From Alkalicoccus luteus (GTDB taxonomy: Bacteria; Bacillota; Bacilli; Bacillales; Salisediminibacteriaceae): 64,000 nt of DNA. Numbering within the stretch: the stretch's first letter is position 1; the number at the start of each line of letters is the position of its first letter. Location of the stretch: NCBI RefSeq assembly GCF_012034335.1, contig NZ_JAATHJ010000004.1, positions 123,412-187,411 of the forward strand, given 5' to 3'. A program made the translations under genes and the position numbers. The notes under the pieces are model-generated. The model made no database searches, was not told the DNA's origin, and saw only the letters and a list, made by a program, of their open reading frames with translations. This document shows positions 54,118 through 64,000 of this stretch, one piece after another.

Positions 54118-54512
54118 AACGCGTCGATGTTGCATACGTACTGCTGCAGAAAGAAGATCGTGTGTTGCTCGTCCATAATAAAAAGCATGATTCATGGTCG
54201 CTGCCGGGCGGCGGAGTCGAAGCAGAAGAAACGCTCGCACAGGCAGCTGTACGCGAGGTGAAAGAGGAAACCGGTCTTGCCGTTACGCTTCAAGGAATCG
54301 CAGGCATCAACGAGGCGTTTCTGAAAGGCAATCACGTCCTGTTTATCACGTTTCATGGAACTATTGTCGGAGGGACCGAACAAATAGAGGATACAGACAC
54401 CGTTTCTGCAATGAACTGGACGGATGCCAAAGCAGCTGCAGAGATGATGCCGTATCTCGCTGATGTGTGGAGCCTGATGCTTGAAGGGGAGGCACCGTAC
54501 CGTTTGCAATAA
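54114..54512 (+). CDS. NUDIX hydrolase
   Basis: 132 residues. The NUDIX box is complete: GGGVEAEETLAQAAVREVKE followed by ETGL (GX5EX7REUXEEXGU). Before it RVLLVHNKKHDSWSLPGG is the usual beta strand. Such enzymes hydrolyse nucleoside diphosphate derivatives, for example oxidised nucleotides, with Mg2+. It is translationally coupled to the interrupted esterase by an ATGA overlap and has its own GAGGGG site; the nonsense codon upstream may lower its expression by polarity. Confidence 0.88.
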   Translation: MKRVDVAYVLLQKEDRVLLVHNKKHDSWSLPGGGVEAEETLAQAAVREVKEETGLAVTLQGIAGINEAFLKGNHVLFITFHGTIVGGTEQIEDTDTVSAMNWTDAKAAAEMMPYLADVWSLMLEGEAPYRLQ

Positions 54513-54535
54513 GCAGACTCTTTATACGTATAAAA

Positions 54536-54570
54536 GCGCGTGTTTCTCATGGAGAAAACGCGCTCTATTT
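54536..54570 (+). terminator. Terminator of the esterase-NUDIX operon
   Basis: AGCGCGTGTTTCTC pairs with GAGAAAACGCGCT (one mismatch or bulge) around ATG; a short T-rich tail follows. Confidence 0.75.
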
Positions 54571-54614
54571 CTGTTCAGAAGCAAGCTGCCGATGAACAGA
54601 CGAAGCAGTCGTGA

Positions 54615-54773
54615 TCACGTCTGCTTTTTCTTTTTACCTAAATTGACATAATACTCGCGGCCGTATCTCGTTTTTGTCGCGAGACCGCCTTTCTTACCAT
54701 TTGCGCGATGCTGCTCACGCTGCTTCTCCCTAATCTCCCGTTCCTTTTCTGACAGTTCTTTTGGCTGACTCAT
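54615..54773 (-). CDS. Small charged protein with a KGG-like motif (52 residues)
   Basis: The product MSQPKELSEKEREIREKQRE continues QHRANGKKGGLATKTRYGRE and ends YYVNLGKKKKQT. The GKKGGLATKTRYGREYY segment resembles the KGG motif of small stress-associated proteins such as YciG. It is very basic and hydrophilic, probably unstructured, and may bind nucleic acid. The ATG follows AAGGAGGAAACCTTACC, a strong site. Not previously obvious because of its size. Confidence 0.65.
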   Translation of the reverse strand: MSQPKELSEKEREIREKQREQHRANGKKGGLATKTRYGREYYVNLGKKKKQT

Positions 54774-54789
54774 GGTAAGGTTTCCTCCT

Positions 54790-55466
54790 TATAAAAACGA
54801 TTTTGAAATCAAGCATGTTGATCTTTTGGATGAGTTCATCTGCTGACTACACTGGCTGAAACGAACCTGCAGGTGGTTCTTTTCTTACGATAACTTATGC
54901 GATTTTTCGAGTAATCAGACAAAAATTACCTTATACTTACACGAAGTGAATCACTAACTTTTTTTATACAAAATAACCATGTCTATTTATTTACTCATAT
55001 AACTAGTGTAACCGATAACTGACGGATAGAAACGTCTTTAAAAAGCTGTACAACGTGTGGATACCTTCAATACAACGATTATTGAGGCATTTTTGAGAAA
55101 ACGTTCTTAAGCCTTACGTCAGATTACATGGATATGACAAAATACTGGAATCACCTTATTAATCATATTTATAGTAGGTATAAATACTTACTTAATCGTG
55201 ATTATTGAGTCAGAATTATCTGTCTCTTTATTGATACATAAGTGGTTTGGCGCATGTTTGGTGTACTTTATCGACAAAATATACAATCGGTATGCAGAAG
55301 AAATGTTTAAGCTCACGGTGATAGGAGGAAGGCGAGGTTGTAAAGAGGCATTTGCTTAGCGCTGAACATTCATATAGGTAAAGTCTGCTAAAAGAGCCGA
55401 ACAATCGCAGATGTCAGTCAATCAAAAAGTTGTGTTGATAAGAATGATGAAAGGGGTTCTGATAGA
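54790..55466. other. AT-rich gene-free stretch
   Basis: About 675 bp with low GC compared with both sides. The longest frames have no ribosome-binding site and no recognisable product (for example a 26-codon frame near 55130). GATAACTTATG near 54888 resembles one core of arrays A and B, but no array is present. It could be the remains of a lost gene. Confidence 0.5.
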
Positions 55467-56180
55467 ATGAAACGATTTTGGATTGGTAGTCAGGACTGGA
55501 AGCATACGCTGTTTGTGCACTACCGTATTCCGATTGAACTGCTACGCCCGCACGTTCCTGATGAACTGACCATTGAAGAGTACGACGGAAGTGCGTGGAT
55601 CGGGATCGTCAGTTTTGAAGCTTCGGAAAATAAAATCCGGCTTGCAAGCGGTATTTCTGTCGTACCATCCTTTCTGGAACTCAACGTCCGTACGTATGTG
55701 AATTACGAAGGAGAGCGCGGTGTTTACTTTTTGACAATGGATGCGAACTCACTTACGGCAGTAAAAGGTGCAAGGTGGCTGACGTCGCTCCCGTATTATG
55801 AAGCGATTATGAACATTCGCACGTCTGAAAACGGCTGCGATTTCACTTCCATCCGCAAAGGGAAAGAGAAAGATTCGGCTGTATTCACCGTCAGTGCGGC
55901 CAGTAAGAATGCCGTTTATCCTGCGATACAATATCCTCTGACGGAGTTCCTGATGGAGCGATATGCACTGTTTACGACCATTAAAGGAGAGTTGTACAAA
56001 GGGCCGATTGAACATGGTGTCTGGCAGGTGAAGGATGCAGATATAGAAGTGTTTAACAACTCGTTGTTTGAGTTTATCAACGGCTTCACTCCGGAAGAAC
56101 CGGTTGTACATCTGGCCGAAACACAGTGCACCGGCTTTTATCCGTTTGAGGCGGTACAAAAAAATCAGCCGACGGAATGA
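55467..56180 (+). CDS. DUF2071 (YqjF-like) protein
   Basis: 237 residues. The start WKHTLFVHYRIPIELLRPHV followed by PDELTIEEYDGSAWIGIVSF matches the DUF2071/YqjF family, as does FLELNVRTYVNYEGERGVYF and the later VVHLAETQCTGFYPFEAVQ. It is cytoplasmic, with a mixed beta fold; the biochemical role is not known. The start follows AAAGGGG. Downstream is a perfect 10-bp hairpin without a T run. Confidence 0.85.
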   Translation: MKRFWIGSQDWKHTLFVHYRIPIELLRPHVPDELTIEEYDGSAWIGIVSFEASENKIRLASGISVVPSFLELNVRTYVNYEGERGVYFLTMDANSLTAVKGARWLTSLPYYEAIMNIRTSENGCDFTSIRKGKEKDSAVFTVSAASKNAVYPAIQYPLTEFLMERYALFTTIKGELYKGPIEHGVWQVKDADIEVFNNSLFEFINGFTPEEPVVHLAETQCTGFYPFEAVQKNQPTE

Positions 56181-56191
56181 TGTCGGCTGAT
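56164..56191. other. Hairpin between the DUF2071 and CBS genes
   Basis: ATCAGCCGAC and GTCGGCTGAT form a perfect 10-bp stem around an 8-nt loop. No T run follows, so it is not a standard terminator; it separates two convergent genes. Confidence 0.55.
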
Positions 56192-56209
56192 CGTGAATGG
56201 GCGATGGGA

Positions 56210-56632
56210 CTAGTTGTTAGCATCGCCTTTTTTAATTTCCTGCTGTGCACCTCCGGCAATAGCAGGATTTTCATCCGCCGCAATGTCCCCTAAGCTGACG
56301 ATACCCTGTACCTTATCATGCTCTACTACGAGCAGGCGTTTAATTTGGTGATCCTGCATTAAAAGCGACGCCTCTTCCACATCCATATCTGCGTTAGCCG
56401 TAATTACGGTTTCATTCATAATATCCTCTGCGCGAACCTGGTCGATCAAACCTTTTGCTAGACCTTTCACGACGATGTCGCGATCCGTTACCACCCCTGC
56501 GTACTTCTCATTTTTTAAAATTGGAAGAAAACCGGTGTCGTGTTCCGCCATCAGCTTCGCCAGATCCTCGAGTGTGGCATCTGTTTCTGCAGACTGAATT
56601 TCCGTATTCATAAATTCTTTAATTACACTCAT
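56210..56632 (-). CDS. Tandem CBS-domain protein
   Basis: 140 residues made of two CBS domains: EDLAKLMAEHDTGFLPILKN with YAGVVTDRDIVVKGLAKG, and ASLLMQDHQIKRLLVVEHDK with GIVSLGDIAA. CBS pairs bind adenine nucleotides or S-adenosylmethionine and act as energy or redox sensors. The start lies after AAAAGGAGG. Similar to B. subtilis YhcV/YlbB-type proteins. Partner unknown. It is the last host gene before the transposon. Confidence 0.88.
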   Translation of the reverse strand: MSVIKEFMNTEIQSAETDATLEDLAKLMAEHDTGFLPILKNEKYAGVVTDRDIVVKGLAKGLIDQVRAEDIMNETVITANADMDVEEASLLMQDHQIKRLLVVEHDKVQGIVSLGDIAADENPAIAGGAQQEIKKGDANN

Positions 56633-56761
56633 GGTAAGCCTCCTTTTAAATGTTGATTCACGATACTCATTGCCGATTCAAGTAAAAATAAACGGAATAT
56701 TTAGGTGTTCATCAAAAATAAGACTATGTTATTCCTTATATTTAGAAAAAGATTGCTTAAG

Positions 56762-56799
56762 GGGGTAGCGTCAGGAAAATGCGGATTTACAACGATAAG
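56762..56799 (+). repeat. Left terminal inverted repeat of the Tn3-family element
   Basis: It begins GGGGTAGCGTCAGGAAAATG and ends TTACAACGATAAG. From memory it matches the 38-bp Tn1546 inverted repeat except for one base near the inner end. The five bases outside it are TTAAG. Confidence 0.85.
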
Positions 56800-56814
56800 C
56801 AAATTACAACATAA

Positions 56815-56853
56815 AAAAACGGTTCCTAAACGTTGTGCGGAATCGTTTTTTTA
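56815..56853. terminator. Bidirectional terminator near the transposon left end
   Basis: AACGGTTCC pairs with GGAATCGTT (one G-T); T7 occurs on both strands. It ends transcription of the BluB-like gene before the transposon border. Confidence 0.8.
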
Positions 56854-56892
56854 TTTCGTTTGTTAAACTAAAGAGCACTTTAATAAGATTTT

Positions 56893-57534
56893 TTAATTTT
56901 CCCCCCATTTATTTTGGAAAATAAGGTTGTCTAAAGAACGCCTTTTTTCCCAATCAGCTAATTCTAGAATGGGTTTTTCTGGATAATCATCAGTGTAACC
57001 AATAGAAATAAGAGCAATAGGCTCAATATGTGGTGGTATTTCTAAAATGTCTCTAATATCATTCTTTTTATAAAAACTTACCCAGCCCATTGCAAGCCCT
57101 TCAGCACTAGCTGCTAACCACATATTTTGAATGGCACAAGCAGTTGATAAAGCATCCGTTTCAGGAATTGAATTTCGTCCTAATATATGCGAACCTCCTC
57201 TTGTTGGATCACAAGTTACACATATAGTTAAAGGAGATTCTTTTAGACCTTCAACTTTTAAACTAAGGAATTTCGTTTCTTTTTCTCCTTCATAATGAAT
57301 AGCCAATGCTCTTCTTTCCTTATCCGCTGCCCATGCTAACTTTTCTTTAATTTCATTTGAAGAAACTAAAATAAAATTCCATGGTTGCATAAACCCTACT
57401 GAGGGTGCATGATGAGCAGCATTTAGTATTTTATGTATTGTATTTTCTGGGATAGGAGTTGACAAAAAACTTCGGATGTCTCTTCTATGATAAATAACTT
57501 TATATATTGCTTCTTTTTCTTCCTTAGTAAACAT
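56893..57534 (-). CDS. bluB: BluB-like nitroreductase-family protein (5,6-dimethylbenzimidazole synthase)
   Basis: 213 residues. The start YKVIYHRRDIRSFLSTPIPE, then NAAHHAPSVGFMQPWNFILV, ACAIQNMWLAASAEGLAMGW and IALISIGYTDDYPEKPILEL follow the BluB pattern, including the APSVGfMQPW block. BluB breaks down its own reduced FMN to make the lower ligand of vitamin B12. A general nitroreductase remains possible. It is transcribed toward the transposon's left end, divergent from thiC, and is AT-rich like the rest of the element. Its start follows GAGAGGG. No riboswitch was found in front of it. Confidence 0.75.
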   Translation of the reverse strand: MFTKEEKEAIYKVIYHRRDIRSFLSTPIPENTIHKILNAAHHAPSVGFMQPWNFILVSSNEIKEKLAWAADKERRALAIHYEGEKETKFLSLKVEGLKESPLTICVTCDPTRGGSHILGRNSIPETDALSTACAIQNMWLAASAEGLAMGWVSFYKKNDIRDILEIPPHIEPIALISIGYTDDYPEKPILELADWEKRRSLDNLIFQNKWGEN

Positions 57535-57700
57535 ATTTTCCCTCTCTCGTTAAAAATTAAAATGTTATTGTTTATTCATATATTAACAATAAAACCTGTT
57601 GCTGTCCGTCTCTTAATTAAATGGTTTTTTATATTTTTTTATTGCTCCTTTTATTTTACTTAAAACTCATGTATACTAAAACCAAATTGAATAGAAATAA

Positions 57701-57797
57701 CTAGGGGAGTCCAATAAGTTGGGCTGAGAGAGAAACACGTTAAAGTTTCTTGACCCTTTGGACCTGATCTAGATCATACTAGCGTGGGGAAGTTAGA
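57701..57797 (+). ncRNA. TPP riboswitch (THI element)
   Basis: The leader has all core elements in order: GGGGAGTC, the conserved GGGCTGAGAG (57721-57730), GACCCTTTGGACCTGATCT (about 57752-57770), and AGCGTGGGGAAG (57781-57792). It senses thiamine pyrophosphate and lies 150 bp before thiC, with an intrinsic terminator between, so control is most likely by transcription attenuation. Confidence 0.95.
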
Positions 57798-57833
57798 AAA
57801 AATAATCATGTATTGAATAAACTTCTACATACA

Positions 57834-57867
57834 AAGCCGGTCCATCCTTTTTGGATTCGGCTTTTTT
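57834..57867 (+). terminator. Riboswitch-controlled terminator before thiC
   Basis: AAAGCCGGTCCA pairs with TGGATTCGGCTTT (one G-T) followed by T6, placed 37 bp after the TPP riboswitch. Confidence 0.85.
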
Positions 57868-57906
57868 ATTTAATTCATTTCTTTAATTCCTCTTTTATTG
57901 TTCTAG

Positions 57907-59730
<1,824 letters not shown>

Positions 59731-59753
59731 TTCTTGCTGTTAGGAGGTTTACG

Positions 59754-59921
59754 TTGAAGTTCCAAATAATTGAAGAGGAGATCAATCAATTAAAAACTCA
59801 CCTTGCTTTTTTGGAAAAACGCTTAAAAGAGATTCAACAAAATTGTGATCATCATTTTAAAGGAAATCAATATTATGAAACATTTATCAAGTGTAATAAA
59901 GTAAATGTTTTATACTATTAG
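59754..59921 (+). CDS. Small coiled-coil protein downstream of thiC (55 residues)
   Basis: TTG start 7 bp after TAGGAGG. The product MKFQIIEEEINQLKTHLAFL continues EKRLKEIQQNCDHHFKGNQY and ends YETFIKCNKVNVLYY. The first 30 residues form an amphipathic coiled coil; the second part has C-x2-H-H and a further Cys that might bind metal. It is 23 bp after thiC and before a terminator, so it belongs to the thiC transcript. I do not recognise the family. Confidence 0.65.
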   Translation: MKFQIIEEEINQLKTHLAFLEKRLKEIQQNCDHHFKGNQYYETFIKCNKVNVLYY

Positions 59922-59944
59922 CAGTGGAAAGCTAAAAAATGCTA

Positions 59945-59997
59945 AAAGAAACCTTGCCCTAATACCTATCTCTTTAAAAGAGGCAAGGTTTCTTTAT
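59945..59997 (+). terminator. Terminator of the thiC transcript
   Basis: A 14-bp stem, AAAGAAACCTTGCC with GGCAAGGTTTCTTT, encloses a 23-nt loop. The left arm is A-rich and the right arm T-rich, so it can act in both directions. Confidence 0.8.
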
Positions 59998-60075
59998 CTT
60001 CAATTACTTAAATAAAAGAACATTTCTATAGATATTTTTTTTCACAATACTAGCCCTTTAATGGAATAAAAAAGA

Positions 60076-60651
60076 TTATTTGTTTGCTTCTGATAACTTT
60101 CTATACAATGAAGCTCTAGACACATTTGTAATTTCACAAATTTGATTTACAGTCATATTTCCTTCTTTATATAGCTTTACTGCATAATTCATTCCTGCGT
60201 GATTTTTATGATATTTCTTTAACCGTCCTTTAAACTTCCCTTCTTTCTTTGCGAGCTCAATCCCTTCACGCTGACGCATTCGAATAAGGTCTCGCTCTAA
60301 TTGGTTAACACCAGCCATTACCGTAATTAAGAATTGGCTGTATGGATTATCTTCTGATAAATCTAGCCATGTATCCTTAAGTGATTTTAAGCTTGCCTTT
60401 TTATTTCGTATTAAATCAATTAATTCAAATAAATCTTGCGTACTTCGAGTGATCCGAGTTAAGTCTGTAACATAAATAATGTCACCTTCTCGTAAACCCT
60501 CTAACATTTTTTGAAGTTGCTCACGATCCTTTGTTGCTCCAGAAACTTTTTCTTCAAAAATAATATCTATTCCGTTTTCGTTAAGTTGTTGAAATTGCCT
60601 TGAAGGATTTTGACCAACAGAACTAACTCGAACATATCCAATTTTTTGCAT
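60076..60651 (-). CDS. tnpR: Tn3-family serine resolvase (TnpR)
   Basis: 191 residues. The resolvase catalytic domain starts IGYVRVSSVGQNPSRQFQQL, with the nucleophile Ser in YVRVSS, and contains GDIIYVTDLTRITRSTQDLF and the helix QFLITVMAGVNQLERDLIRM, then RQREGIELAKKEGKFKGR. The C-terminal helix-turn-helix is MTVNQICEITNVSRASLYRK. It resolves transposition cointegrates at the res site next to it. Divergent from the transposase across a 146-bp region. Confidence 0.93.
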   Translation of the reverse strand: MQKIGYVRVSSVGQNPSRQFQQLNENGIDIIFEEKVSGATKDREQLQKMLEGLREGDIIYVTDLTRITRSTQDLFELIDLIRNKKASLKSLKDTWLDLSEDNPYSQFLITVMAGVNQLERDLIRMRQREGIELAKKEGKFKGRLKKYHKNHAGMNYAVKLYKEGNMTVNQICEITNVSRASLYRKLSEANK

Positions 60652-60724
60652 ACTTTCACCTCATTTTTGAGACAAGTCTTATGAGACGCTCTTAGCTATG
60701 ATTTTATCAGTCTACTATACTTGT

Positions 60725-60748
60725 ATCAATAGAGTACACTCTATTGAT
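60725..60748. promoter_or_regulatory. Perfect palindrome in the tnpR-tnpA intergenic region (res subsite)
   Basis: ATCAATAGAGT and ACTCTATTGAT are exact reverse complements around AC. Its place between the divergent resolvase and transposase genes suits a resolvase-binding subsite that also controls tnpA and tnpR expression. Confidence 0.65.
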
Positions 60749-60797
60749 ATATAATTGAACTAATTAACTGAATAATTACAGAAATGAGATGATCTGT

Positions 60798-63764
60798 ATG
60801 AAAATTGCGAGAGGTAGAGAATTACTTACACCCGAACAGCGACAGGCCCTTATGCAAATTCCTGAAGATGAGTGGGTGTTAGGAACCTACTACACTTTTT
60901 CAAAACGAGATTTAGAAATTATAAATAAACGAAGGAGAGAAGAAAACCGTTTAGGATTCGCCGTTCAATTAGCCGTTCTTCGGTATCCTGGTTGGCCATA
61001 CACTCATATCAAAAGTATCTCGGATTCAGTCGTACATTATATATCGAAACAAATCGGTGCCACTCCATCTTCTCTTAGCCTTTATCCTCAAAGAGAAAAT
61101 ACACTTTGGGATCATTTGAAAGAAATTCGTAGTGAATACGACTTTGTATCTTTTACTCTAAAAGAATATCGAATGACATTTAAGCACCTTCATCAATTAG
61201 CTTTGGAAAACGGTGATGCCATTCATCTACTACATGAATGCATAGATTTTCTAAGAAAAAACAAAATCATACTGCCTGCTATTACTACACTTGAGAGAAT
61301 GGTCTGGGAGGCAAGGGCAATGGCTGAAAAGAAGCTATTTAATACGGTTAGTCAATCTCTAACAAATAACCAAAAAGAAAAGCTTGAAGAGATCATTACT
61401 TCGCAGCATCCATCAGAATCCAATAAAACAATATTGGGTTGGTTAAAGGAACCACCGGGCCACCCTTCGCCCGAAACATTTCTAAAAGTAATAGAACGAC
61501 TCGAATATATACGAGGAATGGAATTGGAAACAGTACAAATTAGTCATTTGCACCGCAACCGCATTTTGCAGCTGTCTCGTTTAGGTTCAAGATACGAACC
61601 GTATGCATTTCGTGACTTTCAAGAAAATAAACGTTATTCGATATTAACCGTCTATTTATTACAACTTACGCAGGAGCTAACAGATAAAGCGTTTGAAATT
61701 CATGATAGGCAAATACTTAGTTTGTTATCAAAAGGTCGTAAGGCTCAAGAGGAAATCCAGAAACAAAACGGTAAAAAGCTGAATGAGAAAGTTATACACT
61801 TTACGAATATCGGACAAGCTTTGATCAAAGCAAAACAGGAAAAATTAGACGTTTTTGAAGTTTTAGAATCCGTTATCGAATGGAATTCTTTTGTGTCCTC
61901 GGTTGAAGAGGCTCAGGAACTTGCACGTCCTGCCGACTATGATTATTTGGACTTACTGCAAAAACGGTTTTATTCACTAAGAAAATATACGCCAACGCTA
62001 TTAAGAGTATTGGAATTTCATTCTACAAAGGCAAACGAATCACTTTTACAGGCTGTTGAGATTATCCGAGGAATGAACGAATCCGGAAAGCGAAAAGTTC
62101 CTGATGACTCACCTGTGGATTTTATTTCAAAACGATGGAAAAAGCATTTATACGAGGATGATGGTACAACAATTAATCGTCATTACTATGAAATGGCTGC
62201 TTTAACAGAACTTCGGGAGCATGTTCGAGCAGGAGATGTCTCCATTGTGGGCAGCAGACAATATAGGGATTTTGAAGAATATTTATTTTCGGAAGATACA
62301 TGGAATCAATTGAAGGGGAATACGAGCTTATCAGTTAGTTTATCATTCGAAGATTATATAACGGAGAGAACTAATAGCCTTAATGAAAGGTTAAAGTGGT
62401 TAGCTGCTAATTCCAACAAGCTAGATGGGGTTTCTCTTGAAAAAGGAAAACTGTCACTTGCACGCTTAGAAAAAGATGTTCCAGAAGAAGCAAAAAAATT
62501 TAGTGCAAGCCTTTATCAGTTGCTGCCAAGAATAAAATTAACCGATTTACTCATGGATGTTGCTCATATAACAGGATTTCATGAGCAATTCACTCATGCT
62601 TCCAATAATCGAAAACCTGATAAGGAAGAAACAATCATTATCATGGCTGCCCTTTTAGGAATGGGAATGAATATTGGCTTGAGCAAGATGGCCGAAGCCA
62701 CACCCGGACTTACATATAAGCAACTAGCCAATGTATCTCAATGGCGCATGTACGAAGATGCAATGAATAAAGCACAAGCCATTTTAGTAAATTTCTATCA
62801 TAAATTACAGTTGTCCTCCCATTGGGGCGACGGTACAACATCCTCGTCAGATGGTATGAGGATGCAGCTAGGTGTTTCATCACTGCATGCTGATGCAAAC
62901 CCACATTACGGGACTGGAAAAGGAGCCACTATCTACCGTTTTACTAGTGATCAATTCTCTTCTTATTACACAAAGATTATTCATACAAATTCAAGGGATG
63001 CGATTCATGTTTTGGATGGATTGTTGCACCATGAGACGGATCTAAATATAGAAGAGCATTATACAGACACAGCCGGTTACACAGATCAAATATTCGGACT
63101 GACTCATTTATTAGGATTTAAATTTGCTCCTAGAATAAGAGATTTATCAGACTCGAAATTATTTACAATAGATAAAGCAAGTGAGTATCCAAAATTAGAA
63201 GCCATTTTACGTGGACAAATAAATACAAAGGTCATTAAAGAAAATTATGAGGATGTTTTGCGATTAGCTCATTCTATAAGAGAGGGAACGGTTTCAGCAT
63301 CCCTTATTATGGGAAAACTAGGTTCCTATTCAAGACAAAACAGCTTAGCCACAGCCTTACGTGAAATGGGACGAATAGAAAAAACGATCTTTATTTTGAA
63401 TTACATTTCTGATGAATCATTAAGAAGAAAAATACAAAGAGGATTGAATAAAGGAGAAGCCATGAATGGATTAGCAAGAGCTATTTTCTTCGGAAAGCAA
63501 GGTGAGCTTAGGGAACGAACCATACAGCATCAATTGCAAAGGGCTAGTGCCTTAAATATAATCATTAATGCCACCAGTATCTGGAATACCTTACATCTAA
63601 CAAAAGCAGTTGAATATCAAAAACAGGCTAGTAGTTTTAATGAAGAATTATTGCACCATATGTCGCCTCTAGGTTGGGAACATATTAATTTGCTAGGGGA
63701 ATACCATTTTAATTCGGAGAAAGCGATCTCATTAGATTCTTTAAGACCACTAAAACTTTCTTAA
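60798..63764 (+). CDS. tnpA: Tn3-family transposase (TnpA)
   Basis: 988 residues, full length for the family. The N-terminal DUF4158-type domain reads LTPEQRQALMQIPEDEWVLG then YYTFSKRDLEIINKRRREEN. The C-terminal DDE catalytic domain includes SSHWGDGTTSSSDGMRMQLG (first Asp), EEHYTDTAGYTDQIFGLTHL (second Asp) and RAIFFGKQGELRERTIQHQL (the Glu region). It ends LRPLKLS. The ATG chosen starts MKIARGRELL; another in-frame ATG lies three codons earlier. No frameshift or stop, so the transposase may be active even if the right end is damaged. Confidence 0.95.
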   Translation: MKIARGRELLTPEQRQALMQIPEDEWVLGTYYTFSKRDLEIINKRRREENRLGFAVQLAVLRYPGWPYTHIKSISDSVVHYISKQIGATPSSLSLYPQRENTLWDHLKEIRSEYDFVSFTLKEYRMTFKHLHQLALENGDAIHLLHECIDFLRKNKIILPAITTLERMVWEARAMAEKKLFNTVSQSLTNNQKEKLEEIITSQHPSESNKTILGWLKEPPGHPSPETFLKVIERLEYIRGMELETVQISHLHRNRILQLSRLGSRYEPYAFRDFQENKRYSILTVYLLQLTQELTDKAFEIHDRQILSLLSKGRKAQEEIQKQNGKKLNEKVIHFTNIGQALIKAKQEKLDVFEVLESVIEWNSFVSSVEEAQELARPADYDYLDLLQKRFYSLRKYTPTLLRVLEFHSTKANESLLQAVEIIRGMNESGKRKVPDDSPVDFISKRWKKHLYEDDGTTINRHYYEMAALTELREHVRAGDVSIVGSRQYRDFEEYLFSEDTWNQLKGNTSLSVSLSFEDYITERTNSLNERLKWLAANSNKLDGVSLEKGKLSLARLEKDVPEEAKKFSASLYQLLPRIKLTDLLMDVAHITGFHEQFTHASNNRKPDKEETIIIMAALLGMGMNIGLSKMAEATPGLTYKQLANVSQWRMYEDAMNKAQAILVNFYHKLQLSSHWGDGTTSSSDGMRMQLGVSSLHADANPHYGTGKGATIYRFTSDQFSSYYTKIIHTNSRDAIHVLDGLLHHETDLNIEEHYTDTAGYTDQIFGLTHLLGFKFAPRIRDLSDSKLFTIDKASEYPKLEAILRGQINTKVIKENYEDVLRLAHSIREGTVSASLIMGKLGSYSRQNSLATALREMGRIEKTIFILNYISDESLRRKIQRGLNKGEAMNGLARAIFFGKQGELRERTIQHQLQRASALNIIINATSIWNTLHLTKAVEYQKQASSFNEELLHHMSPLGWEHINLLGEYHFNSEKAISLDSLRPLKLS

Positions 63765-63810
63765 CGTTGTTAAAAATGGAGGAATCGTCAGCTCGAGTTC
63801 GACAGTAAAT

Positions 63811-63884
63811 AGGCACATTTCCGCTTTTCTGGACCTCATGGTCCACTCCTGACAAGGCATGAAGCGAAAATGCGCTCCTTTTTT
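63811..63884 (+). terminator. Complex hairpin beyond the transposon right end
   Basis: GGCACATTTCCGCTT pairs with AAGCGAAAATGCGCT-type sequence about 50 bp later (two mismatches), with an inner perfect GGACC/GGTCC stem, followed by T6. It looks like a terminator or an intergenic repeat element and lies in about 190 bp without a gene. Confidence 0.5.
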
Positions 63885-63957
63885 ACAATTTTTACATAGG
63901 CACACGTTTATATTATTTTTTCTTTATTTTAAAGGGTTTATCAGATATAATATAGGC

Positions 63958-64000
63958 ATGTATATTCGACGAGTAACCAGAAAAAATAAAAATGGAACAA
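63958..64000 (+). CDS. Start of a transposase gene, probably IS1634 family (partial)
   Basis: Only 14 codons are in the window: MYIRRVTRKNKNGT. IS1634-type transposases typically begin M(F/Y)IR.VKRKNK.G, which is the basis of the call. TATAAT-like sequence precedes the ATG (63946-63951). The remainder, and any terminal inverted repeat, lie outside the window. Confidence 0.5.
   Translation, partial: MYIRRVTRKNKNGT

Overview
The window reads as chromosome of a moderately high-GC, probably halo-alkaliphilic member of the Bacillaceae. Support: strong Firmicutes ribosome-binding sites (AGGAGG type), sigma-A promoters with 17-bp spacers, a Bacillus-style arabinose regulon (AraR, AraNPQ, AraDBA), a YcnK-type copper regulator, and many lipoproteins whose mature N-termini are extremely acidic and Asn/Asp/Glu-rich. 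No rRNA, tRNA or CRISPR array was seen. The genus is an inference.

Layout. 1-12.3 kb: end of an EAL gene, a flavodoxin-fold reductase, a lipoprotein, a GNAT acetyltransferase, a KamA-family radical SAM enzyme, an RpiR regulator, a TAXI-type TRAP transporter, a MATE exporter divergent from an AraC regulator, and a chemotaxis receptor. 12.3-17.5 kb: a maltodextrin-type ABC importer operon and its LacI-family regulator, with three operator-like sites. 17.5-17.8 kb: an array of degenerate 21-bp repeats. 17.9-22.6 kb: an unusual minus-strand operon of eight divergent paralogous small membrane proteins plus two still smaller hydrophobic peptides; two of the eight are frameshifted. 22.8-28.8 kb: two near-twin family 5 solute-binding lipoproteins, each with its own near-consensus promoter and no permease, flanking an AT-rich segment with a transposase relic. 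29.7-30.2 kb: two more 21-bp repeat arrays. 30.3-43.1 kb: a complete arabinan/arabinoxylan utilisation locus, araN-D-B-A divergent from araP-Q, a YesL-like gene, GH51, GH43 and araR. 44.1-45.6 kb: a YcnK-like copper regulator with a His-rich two-domain lipoprotein. 45.7-56.6 kb: mainly single genes (DUF2207, AIM24, GltS, NUDIX, DUF2071, CBS), including three genes interrupted by in-frame stops: an OsmC protein with UGA exactly at its catalytic cysteine (possible selenocysteine), a short-chain dehydrogenase (UAG) and an esterase (UAA).

56.76-63.78 kb: a low-GC Tn3-family (Tn1546-like) transposon with an intact left inverted repeat. It carries a BluB-like gene, a TPP riboswitch with thiC, a small coiled-coil gene, the resolvase and the transposase; the right inverted repeat looks destroyed. 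Just beyond it the window ends in the first codons of what looks like an IS1634-type transposase.

The strongest candidates for undescribed biology are the eight-paralog membrane-protein operon, the 21-bp phased intergenic arrays, and the UGA-containing OsmC gene with a SECIS-like hairpin in the right place.
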